Source: Prostheceraeus crozeri (Eukaryota; Platyhelminthes; Polycladida; Euryleptidae). From it: 64,000 nucleotides of DNA. Below are positions 23,126 through 34,115 of this stretch, piece by piece. A model generated the notes under the pieces. That model saw nothing but the letters and a program-made list of their open reading frames with translations. It had not been told where the DNA came from and did no database searches. The stretch spans positions 62,001-126,000 of the forward strand of contig CAJQUW010004726.1 in NCBI GenBank assembly GCA_907163375.1. The letters are read 5' to 3'. Each line of letters starts with the position of its first letter. Positions within the stretch are counted from its first letter, which is position 1. The position numbers and the translations under genes were made by a program.

Positions 23126-23257
23126 TCGAATGACATGCTGATATGGTGTCTGTCTCGCTACAATATGAATGCTGGTAGCGCTCTGTCAATAATAATAGGA
23201 CAATAAGCTGTCGATATCACTTGGACATAACTACTGCCTTCACTCGCATTCCTTTTG

Positions 23258-23335
23258 CACCTCCGGGGTGGTCTAGTGAAGAAGGTACGAACTCGTCTTC
23301 ACCGCGGACTTCGGTTTGATTTCTGGGTCAGGTGA
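23258..23335 (+). repeat. tRNA-like SINE head
   Basis: Box A-like 'ggtggtctagtga' and box B-like 'ggtttgatttc' at tRNA spacing ('cctccggggtggtctagtg' start). The acceptor stem does not pair well, so not a functional tRNA. Confidence 0.5.
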
Positions 23336-23481
23336 GTGCGGTCGGAGGAATCAAGGGTGTTGGTGTCTTTATTGACTTCATAGTTTTCATTCTCTTTGGA
23401 TATTCACCATATCAAGCTTATCGGAAAAGAAAATTGAAGAGGTTTCACAGGCAACTACAGACATGCCAAGATCAACGGGTT

Positions 23482-23487
23482 GATATT
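23482..23487 (+). other. Target-site duplication, left (GATATT)
   Basis: GATATT directly outside the left terminal repeat, identical to 41,789-41,794. Six bp is the duplication length made by Polinton/Maverick integrases. Confidence 0.9.
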
Positions 23488-23829
23488 AGTAGTGAAAACT
23501 GTGCCCTACTTGCGAGGGATAGGTACATGGATAGGTACATGTATAATTCAGTGTTATCAATAGGTACAATGGATAGGTACATGTATAATTCAGTGTTATG
23601 AATAGGAACATGGATAGGTACATGCATAATTCAGTGTTATGAATAGAAACATGTATGACTTCTGTCTTACTGGATAGGTATATGTGTTTGGTAGACTGGG
23701 TTGAGTACATTGCGTTTCGGAACGTCTATGATCGAACTTGTGCGACTTGGTTCTGAGTACTTGGGTACGTACCGATAGACGTCCGTTGTTTGATTTTGAA
23801 TGGGTTTGCTCAATTGCGACTATTGTGAC
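23488..23829 (+). repeat. Left terminal inverted repeat of the Polinton
   Basis: About 342 bp. It contains four tandem ~40-bp units with 'ggtacatgtataattcagtg', then a unique part with 'gcgtttcggaacgtctatg'. It has one 12-bp 'ggataggtacat' insertion relative to the right copy. Similarity to the right repeat ends at 'gcgactattgtga'. Confidence 0.92.
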
Positions 23830-24079
23830 AATTATTTTAAATGTAGCACTATTTAGATGTGAAACTTTAATGTGCAGTTATGATTTAGTTGCTCCCCAAT
23901 AAGAAAACCAATTCCAGAACTATGTTTAAAATGAAAAAAGACAAGAGATTTACAATGTAAGTTTAATTTAAGCATTAAAAATAAATGATGGGTACAGATC
24001 ACGTCCCTCAGGCGACTCCATGATCTTTAGGAAGTCATCACACCATTCATGAAATGTCTGATTGTTGCTGAAGTCATGG

Positions 24080-24305
24080 TCACACTCGTGTACCGGACTT
24101 CACTGGTAGTCCACTCCGCCTTTGAAGTGCTGTCACAGTTAAAGTTTTCCACAGGGCCACTTTGCAGCCGCAACAGAGATGCACGGTCATATCCAACTGA
24201 CCTTCCATAATGACTTGGCTGTCCTTTTGAAAATAGAATAGAGGTTTTGAGGACATGCTTCTTGTTATGGAACGTTGAGGATAAGTACTTAACAGTTTGG
24301 AACAA
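24080..24305 (-). CDS. Short left-end ORF of unknown function (two competing frames)
   Basis: A TATA-like 'ctatataaagg' near 24,313-24,323 (minus) precedes two overlapping frames. One is open for about 90 codons but lacks an ATG near its start. The other begins at ATG 24,256 (MSSKPLFYFQKD) and gives 58 residues including HLCCGCKVALWK, ending at 24,080. I favour the second because of its ATG and promoter distance. Divergent from the gene at 24,482. Not recognised. Confidence 0.35.
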
Positions 24306-24389
24306 TGAAATCCTTTATATAGTTATATATTCTTTAAGGAAGTTCGGTACCTCTCTGATTGGCTGTTAGGATTTCCTTTGTTTAAAAAG

Positions 24390-24397
24390 TATATAAG
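24390..24397 (+). promoter_or_regulatory. TATA box (TATATAAG) of the 24,482 gene
   Basis: Perfect TATATAAG 85 bp upstream of the ATG. It forms a divergent promoter region with the minus-strand TATA near 24,315. Confidence 0.65.
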
Positions 24398-24481
24398 TCC
24401 GAGGTTTGTACCAATTCTTATCAAAGGTTCTAATCCTCAAGCTTGCGACAAGTTTCAACTTTGCAATTTATTTATTTAACG

Positions 24482-24928
24482 ATGGATCGTACCAATGCAC
24501 AAGAGGAATCTCCGATCGAGAATGGTATTATGGAACGTACCAATACACCTCCCCAATCTCCGATGGAGCGATCTACAACACCAAACGAGCCGGTGGTGTT
24601 CACCCAAGCCCCTGCATCACCCGACTACTCGAGTGATGATAGTGACGTATCAATCGAGACGATGCGTCACATGAATAAGAAGTCCATGCGAACGCCACTG
24701 TATGGAAGGGTCACTGTCAAAGTGAAGAACGCGCCGAAAAAGTATCACACCAAACGGGTCTTCATGCGAATGGCGCCGAACGAGCGGAACCTCACAACCG
24801 CTCTCGAATTTTCAATCATTGACCTTGATACACCACGTCGCTGTCCCTGTGCGCCCAAAAAGACCAGGATTCATGTGCAAGTGGACTTGAAAAAACTTGT
24901 ACCCTTTCCTTACCTTGATGACATTTAG
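24482..24928 (+). CDS. Hypothetical 148-aa left-end protein
   Basis: The ATG at 24,482 is favoured because it follows the TATA box at a sensible distance and starts a methionine-rich acidic segment (MDRTNAQEE). Residues 1-60 are disordered with Pro/Ser/Asp clusters (PASPDYSSDDSDVS). Residues 70-148 are basic and beta-like (YGRVTVKVKNAPKKYHTKR, then TRIHVQVDLKKL). The ORF is intact, unlike most neighbours. GC content and codon use are higher than in the capsid genes. No homologue recognised; a position near the terminal repeat is typical for early or accessory genes. Confidence 0.6.
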   Translation: MDRTNAQEESPIENGIMERTNTPPQSPMERSTTPNEPVVFTQAPASPDYSSDDSDVSIETMRHMNKKSMRTPLYGRVTVKVKNAPKKYHTKRVFMRMAPNERNLTTALEFSIIDLDTPRRCPCAPKKTRIHVQVDLKKLVPFPYLDDI

Positions 24929-25179
24929 TGTGTTTTTTTAATCTTTTCATTTAATATTCATTTGTATATATGAACAGACTTGTTTTATCATTTCACAAAT
25001 CGGTCTTCAATTAAGGTCTGAATGGGAAAGGGGAATAACTATCTACAATTAATAATGTTCAATAACTGAATTGAAAAAAAAAATCAAATATGAAGACTTC
25101 AACTTGAAATAAATAGGAACATATAACTTTTAAAGAAACAGTTATGTTGTTAATTTTAAAATGCTTGTAGCAGTCCAGG

Positions 25180-25520
25180 ATGATATCATACATGTGTCAT
25201 ACACGACACCATAAGAATGAGAATGAAAAGACCATTCGAATGATATAAGGTATGTACCTATTCGATGGGAAAATCCTAGTTGTATGCAACTGTATGCAAG
25301 CCGACAAATGTTAGATTTTTAAATTCACTAAGTTTTTAGCCCATTCTTTAAAGGCATGTAGCTCTCTAGTTATATGTCATACATGTGTCATACAATACAC
25401 CATTAGAATCAGAATGAAAAGAGCATTCGAATGATATATTGTATGTACCCATTTGATGAAAAAATCTTACCTGTATGCATCTGTATGCAACTTCAAAAAT
25501 TCCAAGTTTTTTACAAAAAT
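25180..25520 (+). repeat. Tandem duplication (~195 bp period)
   Basis: 'catacatgtgtcatac', 'gagcattcgaatgatat' and 'gtatgcatctgtatgcaa' occur in the same order twice, at 25,180-25,305 and 25,375-25,495. No gene. Confidence 0.8.
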
Positions 25521-25712
25521 GACTAAGTTTACAAATTTTTAAAGTTAAAGTTTTACAACTAAAAATGACCATAATATAGAAACCTCTTCATTTGACCTTG
25601 ACTTTAGACCTGACCTTGACCTTTGACCTTCATACACTTCATACATGGCGGAGGGGGGGGGCCTAAAATTTCTCGGGTGCTTCGCGCCCTCCCTCGAAAT
25701 TTTTCGGATTAT

Positions 25713-25766
25713 ATGGTAAATAAATTTTCGAGTGCGCTTCTCGCACTCGAAAATTTATTTACCCAT
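25713..25766. repeat. Hairpin with ~24-bp arms
   Basis: Arm atggtaaataaattttcgag and onward (25,713-25,736) pairs with 25,742-25,766 with one bulged G; the loop is 5 nt. It lies just before the telomere-like tract. Confidence 0.9.
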
Positions 25767-25795
25767 GGGTTCCGGGTGCCATAGATACTCTTCTT

Positions 25796-25925
25796 GCTTC
25801 CCTAACCCTAACCTTAACCTTAACCTTAACCCTATCCCTAAACCTAAACCTAACCCTTACCCTAACCTTAACCCTAACCCTAAACCTAACCCTTACCCTA
25901 ACCTTAATCCTAACCCTAACCTTCA
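25796..25925 (-). repeat. Degenerate telomere-like tract (CCCTAA/CCTTAACC)n inside the Polinton
   Basis: About 130 bp of 'ccctaacc', 'cttaacctt' and 'cctaaaccta' words, i.e. degenerate TTAGGG read on the minus strand. The period is 6 with frequent 7-base variants. Confidence 0.85.
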
Positions 25926-25926
25926 T

Positions 25927-26150
25927 CATTACACTTGATTATTTAAATTTTGGCGCGAAATTTGAATTTTCGAAATTTGGCGCGCAATTTGAAATTTACA
26001 ATTTCTTAAACAATTCAAACATCTGATATCTTTAAATTCACGTCATTAAATTTGATTATTTGAATTTTGGCGCGAAATTTGAATTTTCGAAATTTGGCGC
26101 GCAATTTGAAATTTACAATTTCTTAAACAATTCAAGCATCTGGTATCTTT
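25927..26150 (+). repeat. Tandem pair of ~112-bp units
   Basis: Two almost identical units, each with two 'ttggcgcg' words ('gaaatttggcgcgcaattt') and ending 'tgatatctttaaatt'. Placed between the telomere-like tract and the spliced gene. Confidence 0.9.
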
Positions 26151-26350
26151 AAATTTCAATGATCATATGTCTTTAAATAATAGCATTTCAAGCAATATAT
26201 CATTGCATCATTTTATAATGTTTGGAATTGACTCCAATGCTTGTATGTAGAAATCTTTCAGCACATTTGATGGCACTTCCACTTCTAAGTTTAAAAATAA
26301 ACCAGCTATTTAATTTCTTGTTTCAGTTACCAATTTTGTTTGGTCGTTCA

Positions 26351-26358
26351 TATATAAA
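26351..26358 (+). promoter_or_regulatory. TATA box of the spliced left-end gene
   Basis: TATATAAA, followed about 100 bp later by a strong 5' splice site (AA|GTGAGT at 26,463) whose matching acceptor lies immediately before the first ATG (27,098/27,099). This defines a non-coding first exon. Confidence 0.6.
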
Positions 26359-27100
26359 GAAGTTGCACACAACGAATTTTCACTCATTTTCAAATAATTC
26401 AGTGTCCATAGCAGACGTCGTTCTTCGTTCCTCCGTTCTCCGATTCATACTACAATTCTAAAGTGAGTTTCACTACCATGTTGTGCTACTTTATAGGATA
26501 TTCGGGAGTAGAAACATTATTAAGTTCTTATAACCAAATAGCTTTAAATATAGAAGCTTGGGTTTTAGGATGGGAACACTTTATGTTACATTATTAACCA
26601 TGTTTTTTTTAATTTTTCATCCGAAATTAAGTCATTGAGCGAGAGACATGAATATATCAGTTTAAATGTAAGTGTATTTAAATCAACAAGATTTTCACAG
26701 TTTGTTTATAAATAAAAGATTCCTAAATAAAGCCTTCATCCATTTTAAATATTCAGTCTGTCATCTGCTAACAGATGTATAAAATTCAAGCTTGTTTAAT
26801 TAAACAAATTGAGGATTGGTTGAAATTTTCGAAATTTCACTTTCACTCCATTGAATTATTTTCGAAATTAAATAATTTCAAGACAGCTACTTGCAAATTT
26901 CAACTCTTTCTATGAGCAAACCGATTTCGAAAGACAATTAAATTTTCGACTTTCGGTTTCAATTTCAACTTCAGATTTCAATTCTTTCTAAGATTTATTC
27001 AATATCAAGGTAGTACTTCATAGAGTTTTGTCGATGATATATAAATGAGTTCTCATTTAATAAGAGATAAAATTATAATCAATTTTTTTCCTCTATAGAG

Positions 27101-29191
27101 ATGGTCCGACAAGAGAGTCTTGCACGACAGCGCCTAATTTTTCACTTCTGTGAAACGTGTCAATTGCCCGTTCGTCATGCTAATAAGAGCGGTCACAAGA
27201 ACTGCCTCTTCAAAAGTGACTGTACGTATCTGTACTGCCTAAGTTGTAAGTCCTATAAACGGAGCAATGAAAAGGCAAATACCGAAGCCTCTAAGGCATT
27301 CATTGAAAAGCACACACCATGTGCTCAGCAAAATGGGAGGAAGGGCATCAACCTCACCTCAAAGGCTGAAAAGAGGAGGTTGGAGCGATTATTTAACAAG
27401 GAGAGGCCGATGGAAGGTGTCCTTTCACAGTTGGAGGAGCCTACGGCAATAAAGAAACCCGTCAAGTCCCGAGTCCCAAAGAAAGCCCCCAAGTCACGAC
27501 AGTTCATCGATGACACCTTAAGTGACTTTGAGGTGAGTTCTGTCAATCATACATAATGCCTTCAAAGGATAGCTTCTTAAAACCGAATAAATTAATTATT
27601 GGTCCATTATGCATAAAAACATATCGTTTAAACATTTCAGGATAATGATGAGATGCCTCCTCCTAAGAAGACCAAGGTCTTAATTCAAAAAAAGATTGTC
27701 ACTAAAATGTGAAAATACATTTACTCCGTTAATTATTCTACCATGTAAAAAGTATTTCAACATTGTCACAACATTTCAGAGTGAGTTGCCTCAACAGACT
27801 TGTGTCAGTTTTGAAGAGGAGAAAGCGGCTGAATGCTTGAGAAATGTAAGTATTAAAGTTATTCATTAGCTCTTTATGTGAAATTGAATATGATCTTTTC
27901 TTCAGCTGTTTACAGGTGTGAACAGTATACCCCGTTTGCCTTCACCGGAGAAGAAGTGTCTTCCTAGTCCCGTAAGTGTCATTGTTTATTTATTTGCCAA
28001 TAATATTTCTCAATGCATGAAGTATTTCCAAGAACATGTATGCTTCTCAATGAGTTGCAAACATGTTATCTTATTTTTCGCTGCAGGTTGTGCGATCGCT
28101 GTCCCTCAGGAAACATCGCAGTTTCCTATCAACGCCAGCGACGAGTACGTCGGTGGAAGACAATGAAGAAAAGCCTTATTCGATTCGGGAGTCTTCATCA
28201 GAGGACGATGAAACCTCGTCAGCGACTTCATCTGATGAGGAAACTTCGTCAGCGACATCTTCCCCGACATCTTCTTCCGATGAGGATGATGATCCTGTTA
28301 CAAATGTAAGTATCAAAGTTGGTCAACTGCATGAGTACAGAATCTTCTATCAAAATATGTTTCGAAACTCACTTTACTACTAATGTTTTGTTGTTTGTAA
28401 TAGATTGATTTATCTTTTAGAATTACTCGTTGCCCCGTGAGAGAGAGATTGGATCCGGTCAGAAGGTCACAATCCAGCTGGAGGTAAGAGAAATTCACTT
28501 TTGTATCTCATCAATGGTAAAATGCTAAATAGATGATAAACAATTGTTTCTTTCGATTACAGGACTCCGCGATGTGTGCATCTCAGGAGGAGGTGTCATT
28601 CAGCCACAACCGGTTTCTCCGAGCTGGAGTGTGCGCCTTCCTTTATCGCCGATGACGACACTGGTTCCGTTATCTCCACTGCGTCCTTCCTCTTCGATCC
28701 CAGCCGCAGCTCCTTCCTCTCCGATCCCAGACGCAGCTCCTTCCTCTCCGATCCCAGCCGCAGATCCTTCCTCTCCGATCCCAGCCGCAGATCCTTCCCC
28801 TCACTCTGCTGTGCCCGCACCTCCAGCTGCTCTCCCTGTTCGGCAGTATAATGTCGATCTCGACGCGACAGTAGAAGATGACGTTGAGGTACAACTCCGT
28901 CGTTGCCAAGAGCGCCTGAAGGAGGTTGAGGCCCGCGAGGTGAAGTTGAAGGAGGACAATAGAGGTTCGATTGAGTCTCTAAGAAATATTACTCAATCAA
29001 ACCTCCTGTTGGCCTCCCTAGTAACCACCAGTCAACAGCACAATAAAGAGACACTTGTCCACCTCGACTGTTCCGAAAATGGGATCAGAAAAGTGCGCCT
29101 TACGAGGATGGACGATTTGGGTGGCTGTAGTGACAGCTGCAGTCACCTAAAACTATACCATAGTGGTATTGTCAAGTGCGCTAAACTGTAA
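27101..29191 (+). CDS. Multi-exon gene of unknown function in the Polinton left arm
   Basis: The inferred exons are: a leader ending 26,462; 27,099-27,532; 27,641-27,676; 27,780-27,845; 27,906-27,971; 28,087-28,305; 28,421-28,483; 28,563 onward. All internal junctions have consensus GT and AG sites except the donor at 27,677 (weak), and all keep phase 0. Exon 2 encodes a Cys/His-rich N-terminus (CETC, HKNC, CLSCKSY, then a basic KPVKSRVPKKAPK). The 28,087 exon is Ser/Asp/Glu-rich (acidic). The last exon has a 30-bp minisatellite and a coiled coil (RRCQERLKEVEAREVKLKED). In the last exon the phase-0 frame closes at about 28,655 and the protein-like sequence moves to other frames, so one or two indels, or an unseen splice, must exist. 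Zinc-binding plus acidic plus coiled-coil parts suggest a regulatory protein. Not recognised. Confidence 0.6.
28690..28805 (+). repeat. 30-bp coding minisatellite
   Basis: About four units of 'cttcctctccgatcccagcc' plus 10 bp, in the last exon of the spliced gene. They encode SSPIPAADPS-type repeats in one frame and a Ser/Arg-rich repeat in another. Confidence 0.85.
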
Positions 29192-29318
29192 CTTTGACTT
29201 CTATTTTCTTCTATTTTGAAAAAAATAATTGTTGAAATTGTATGTGCTTTCTCTTTACAACAGAAAGGAACATATGGTGTTGACTGGTGATGACGCTGAC
29301 GTCATTTGATGGTAGATG

Positions 29319-29326
29319 TATATAAG
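29319..29326 (+). promoter_or_regulatory. TATA box of PolB copy A
   Basis: TATATAAG whose last base is 32 nt before the first ATG (29,358), implying a very short 5' leader. Confidence 0.65.
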
Positions 29327-29357
29327 GGCTTGCTAATTTCAATCCTCATCAATAATC

Positions 29358-32127
29358 ATGGTTGTCTGTACCAAGTGTGGAAAAGTGTTCACTCTCATTG
29401 GCAATTTGCAACATGAAGAATTTTGTAAGTTAGGAAAAACGTATCAATGTAGCAAGTGTCCATATAAGACGAATAGGATGGATAATCTTAAGAGGCATAA
29501 ACTTGTATGCAATAATAAACCGAATGATAGCATAACACAGTCAAATTCGAATAATCAAAATAGATCTACTTCTAAGCCAACAACCAGCGCTTCAACTAAC
29601 ATACAAAACTTTATGCAATACTGCTCTCGCTGTGGCAAAACGTATAACTCTATAAGTAGATTTCGACAGCATATGAATGTACATAATACAAACAGTGAGA
29701 TGAATATGCATAATAACTATGGAACTGTTAGTCTCAGCGAAAGTGCACTCAATGGCCATGCACGTGTGTAAGATATCACGCCAACAACACCTACTGTGGA
29801 CATAACATCATTCTTAGAAAGCATGCGTTCCATGTTAGGGAATTTAGTGTCTGATTTACTAAGGAGCTATCAATTGCGCGGTCGTCTGATTGCACAAATT
29901 CGTTATGTCCGTTCTAATCCTCAAGAAGAAGAAATTTTTCTCGCACACTTTACCTCATCATCCTCAAACTATATTTATGACTATGATGCTTGGTTTCAGG
30001 ATCATCTAAATATTCTAATAAATCATATTGAAGCCTTCACAAAAAAGGGTAGCAATTTGATTATAGATGATGTACAAAATATAGAGTTCAATGTAATAAC
30101 AAGTCCAATACTGTCAGGTGGACAATCATTTCCTCTACCAAAGAAGTTAGAAAACTCTAGAGCTGTCATTAATGTTAATTCAAATGCAAATGATTGCTTC
30201 CTATATGCAGTTTTATCAATATTGCATTATAATGAAGTATCTTATTCAAGGAATGAAGTAAAATCATGTAGTAAGTGGACATCTGAGCTAAATATGGAAG
30301 GCATTTCCACACCAGTATCAATCAAAGATATTCCAAAATTTGAGAAAAAAAATGATATTAAAATTAACATTCACTTTTATGAAAATGGACTCAAAGGTGT
30401 TCGTTACAATAGTAACTTTACTGGTAGGCAAACGGTTAATATTTTGCTAATTCTAAACAATGGAGCAGCACACTATTGTGGAATTCCAAAGCTGTCAAGA
30501 TTGTATAGGAGAACTTTAAAAAGACATAAATACTTCTGCGAAAGATGCACTCAGTCATTCACATATAAGACAACACTAGAACGACACTTCCAGTTTTGCA
30601 TTCGAGGAAAAGCACAAGTAGAAAAAATGACATCGGATCTGAAAGTACTAACAAGTAGCATGGAATATCAACTAAGTCCTCCTTTAGTAATTTATGCAGA
30701 TATAGAGTGCTACATTGATAATAAAATACATAAACCTGCGGCCATTGGAGCTTATCATGTCTGGCATAATACCCTTCAATCAAAATTTGAAAACAAGTAT
30801 TACCTCTTTGAGGGAGAAAATTGCATTATTAGTTTCTTGCACCACTTAGAAACTGTAGCCCAAGACTTATATGACAACCAATGTGCAACAACTAGGCACC
30901 CAATGTCACTGTCAGCGGATGAAAAAGCACGCCATGAGAATGCAGAATGTTGCAACAAATGTAAATCGAAATTCAGCGATGAAGTCATAAAAGTTCGTGA
31001 TCATGATCATATCACCGGACGATATAGGCAAACATTATGTAGGAAATGCAATCTCCGGTTAAGACCCCATATTTTTCCACAATTTTAAAAATTATGATAG
31101 TCACATCGTTTGCTATAAAGCGATTGGAAGAATGAAATCTTGGAAATTAGATGTTGTAGCAGCAACTGCTGAAAAATATATAACTTTATCCGCCAGTGTC
31201 CCTGTAAATGAATACAAAGGGAAGACAGTATACTTTAAACTAAAATTCTTAGACTCATATCAATTTCTAAGTGCATCCTTGAGTGAATTAGCCAAGGGCT
31301 TGCAAACGTATGAGCATGTAGAGACATTAAGGGTAGAATTTCCACAATTAAGTGATAATGTTTTATATCAGAAGGGAGTGTTTCCATATTCATACTTCAA
31401 AAACTTAAACACGTTGACGGAAGACTGTCTACTACCACAATTCGGATTCTATAATGATCTTACTCGTGAGCACTGTTCCGATAGTGAATATGAACACGCT
31501 AACAAGGCATGGATTGACTTTAATTGTAGCACATTTGGTGATTACATGCTGGCATATCTGAAGTTAGATGTTTTATTGTTGACAGACATATTTGAAGTGT
31601 TTAGAGCATTGAGTCAACGTGAGGATGAAGTCGACCCTGTACATTTTGTCAGTCTCCCACATCTTAGCTTTACCTCAGCACTAAATTTCTCTTCCAATGA
31701 TCCCCACACTACATACAAGATGAAAATATGTACAATCTATTTGAACGCGGAATTAGAGGGGGTATGACTTTCACCAACATTCACCGAGCGCGTGCACGCA
31801 TTGAAGAATTAGGAAATAATACACATGAAAGTCGACATTTGACCTACTTAGATGTTAATAACCTTTACGGTTCTTCACTCAGTAGAAATCTACCCCACTC
31901 AAATTTCAAATGGTTGAATGAAAGTGAATTAGATATTTTTTTAAATGAAGAAAATGTTCAAAATATAGATGATGATGGTGAAATCGGCTACATTTTTGAT
32001 TTAGATTTAGAGTATCCTGCAGCCATTCATGATGACACTGCCGATTTCCCATTAGCTCCAGAAATGCAGATGATTGAAAAGAGAATGTTTTCACACTATA
32101 TGAAAAATCTATATGAAAAAGTAAGAC
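29358..32127 (+). pseudogene. Polinton-type DNA polymerase B, copy A (broken, 3' part missing)
   Basis: Domain order: three C2H2-like zinc fingers (CTKCGKVF, CSKCPYKT, CSRCGKTY); a papain/OTU-like domain (NDCFLYAVL with HYCGI); another finger (CERCTQSF); 3'-5' exonuclease motif I (YADIEC); an HNH-like element (DHDHITGRY); Exo II (NFKNYD); Exo III (KLDVLLLTDIF); palm motif A (YLDVNNLYGSS). Breaks relative to copy B: an in-frame TAA at 29,769-29,771, a ~17-bp deletion near 31,064, and a 1-bp loss in a C run near 31,702. Similarity to PolB ends abruptly at 32,127, where integrase sequence begins. This enzyme family copies the element by protein priming. This copy cannot make an active polymerase. 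Confidence 0.9.
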
Positions 32128-32455
32128 CAAGTCTACATTTGAGAAGGGGTATCTACCTAATTGGACTGAAGAAGAGTTTTTTGTAGATGAAGTAAATACA
32201 AAATTTAGACCCACCATGTGTAAATTAATAGATTACCATGGCAATCCAATTGAAGGAAAATTTTGCTCTTATGAATTGCAAGTAATAGACAGAAGTGAAG
32301 AGGTGTATATGCTTGACAAAATAATTACGAGGAAAGGTCATGGCAATCAAAGGAAATATCTAGTTAAATGGAAAGGATAACCTGATTCATTCAATAGCTG
32401 GATAACGCACCAAGATCTACAAAATGTGAAGGTGGGAGACACTCGTAACTTTTAA
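32128..32455 (+). pseudogene. Polinton integrase C-terminal fragment (SH3-like plus chromodomain)
   Basis: The frame reads GYLPNWTEEFFV, then ELQVIDRSEEVYMLDKII and KYLVKWKG, the integrase C-terminal domain followed by a chromodomain. A TAA at 32,378-32,380 sits where the aromatic of KWKGY is expected. The frame then continues FNSWITHQDL to a final TAA at 32,455. The catalytic D,D,E core that should precede it is absent: the fragment is joined directly to the PolB palm region. The deletion therefore removed the PolB C-terminus and the integrase core together. Confidence 0.85.
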
Positions 32456-32495
32456 GCTAATATAGCATGTGACTTCTTCCATATATGAGTTTAAC

Positions 32496-34072
32496 ATGTC
32501 TGCTTACTTCAACATCATTCTTCCAAGCAATAGCAACCCCAAGATATTCCCAAGTAACAAACCATCTCTATACTCCGTTGAATTCGCTAATCCAATTACT
32601 CTGCATGGACCCCATGAAGTTGCTCTAACTGAAATTACTTATTACAACGATATCAGTTTGCTGAAGAACAACTATTTTGAATTACATAAAGAAGTGCGAG
32701 AGAAGGATGATTGCTTTCGAATCTTTCAAAATAGTCTAGATGGTACATGGGCTTTTCATCATCTAACTTTACATCGTTTTTCAACATCTTTACCATCTGT
32801 CCAAAACATGATTAAAATTCAAAAGGCATTTGCAACGTCAACTTTTGATTCTAAGGTTCCCACAATGAGCTTGCAAGATACAGAAAAGGAAATCGGTAGA
32901 ATGTTTGAACGAATAAATGATATCTTCAAGCTGACTTTGAATAAATTCTACAAATCAGTCATAAAGGGGTCAACAAAATTGATGAAGGAAGGGAAGCATG
33001 TTCTTCTTGTATTAGGTAAGGATTTGAGTCATACTTTTGGGTATTCCAGAACAACTTTCTGATCAAGGTATTGGTACAATGGACGTGGGTGGAATTCAGA
33101 GAGGAAAGTCACTGATTTTCAATGTAGAATTGTGCCATTGTATGCATTACAAAAAAGGAGCATCCGAGTAAAAATCAATTTGAGGTCATTAGAAGTGTTG
33201 AAGACTTTGCAAGCAAGTTTCAAGGATCAGTGCCAGAAACGTTAATGACTTGTGAATATAAGAAAGAGAAAGTAACTTTATTTACTGTTGAAACGGAGGC
33301 AGAATTTATTGTTTTTACTAAAAAGACACCATTGGAAAAGTCTGATTCCGCTGTTATTGAATTCGGATCTGAAATGATTGGGATGTTTGAGGGCCTTGAA
33401 AGCGCACCTTGGTTGACAGAATTAAATGATACATTCAAGGTTCAATTGTCCTCTTCTAAACTCAAAGCATCAACAAATGCTTCATGGGATATCCACGTAT
33501 ACAGCGAAGACATATTGGGTGATGATTTGTCTACTTCCAGTGAACTTGTAAAAAGAGTTAATTTGAACATTGAAAGCTTGACAACGCCATCTGAATTGTG
33601 TACAAAGTTAAATGAGTTTGGTGTAGATTACCTTGATGCAGATGAATATCACTTTTCTTATGATCCACATAAGAAACGCATGATTCTAAAGGTAGGGAAG
33701 AACTCTCTTATCAAGCTGGATAGCGTGTTAACGACCATATTGGGATTCTCAAAATCAACTATTTATGAAGGCACATCAATAGGCGATACAGCCCCATCAC
33801 TAGAGCGTGATATAAGTAACTTATACGTCTATTGTAACATTATTGAATATACAAGGGTTGGCGACATTGAGGCCCCACTTCTGCGCACATTTCCTCTCTC
33901 ATCCGTAAGGAAGCAACTAATCAATCGAGAATTTTTTAACAGAATGTATCTACCAATCAGCCGAAATTACATCAATAGAATTGATATATCAATTCATGAT
34001 GACGCAGGAGAAGTAGTACCGTTCTGTGGTGGTGTTACTGTTTTGACCCTACATATTAGGTCACGAGAATAA
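32496..34072 (+). pseudogene. Minor capsid (penton-like) protein, frameshifted
   Basis: ATG at 32,496 (MSAYFNIILPSNSNPK), the usual start of adintovirus/Polinton penton-like proteins, which form single-jelly-roll vertices. The first frame runs to 33,062. A short stretch to about 33,180 is read in a second frame with stops, and 33,230-34,072 completes the protein (YLPISRNYINRIDISIHDD near the end, a conserved block). At least two frameshifts are therefore present. It lies between the integrase remnant and the pX-like gene on the same strand, consistent with a late capsid cluster. Confidence 0.8.
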
Positions 34073-34115
34073 GGCTTTACGCTATTGTGACTTCCATAGT
34101 TATTAAATAGTCATA

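Noticed and set aside
26222-26461. 79-codon hydrophobic ORF in the Polinton
   Set aside because: It overlaps the TATA box and non-coding first exon of the spliced gene; composition reflects T-rich DNA.
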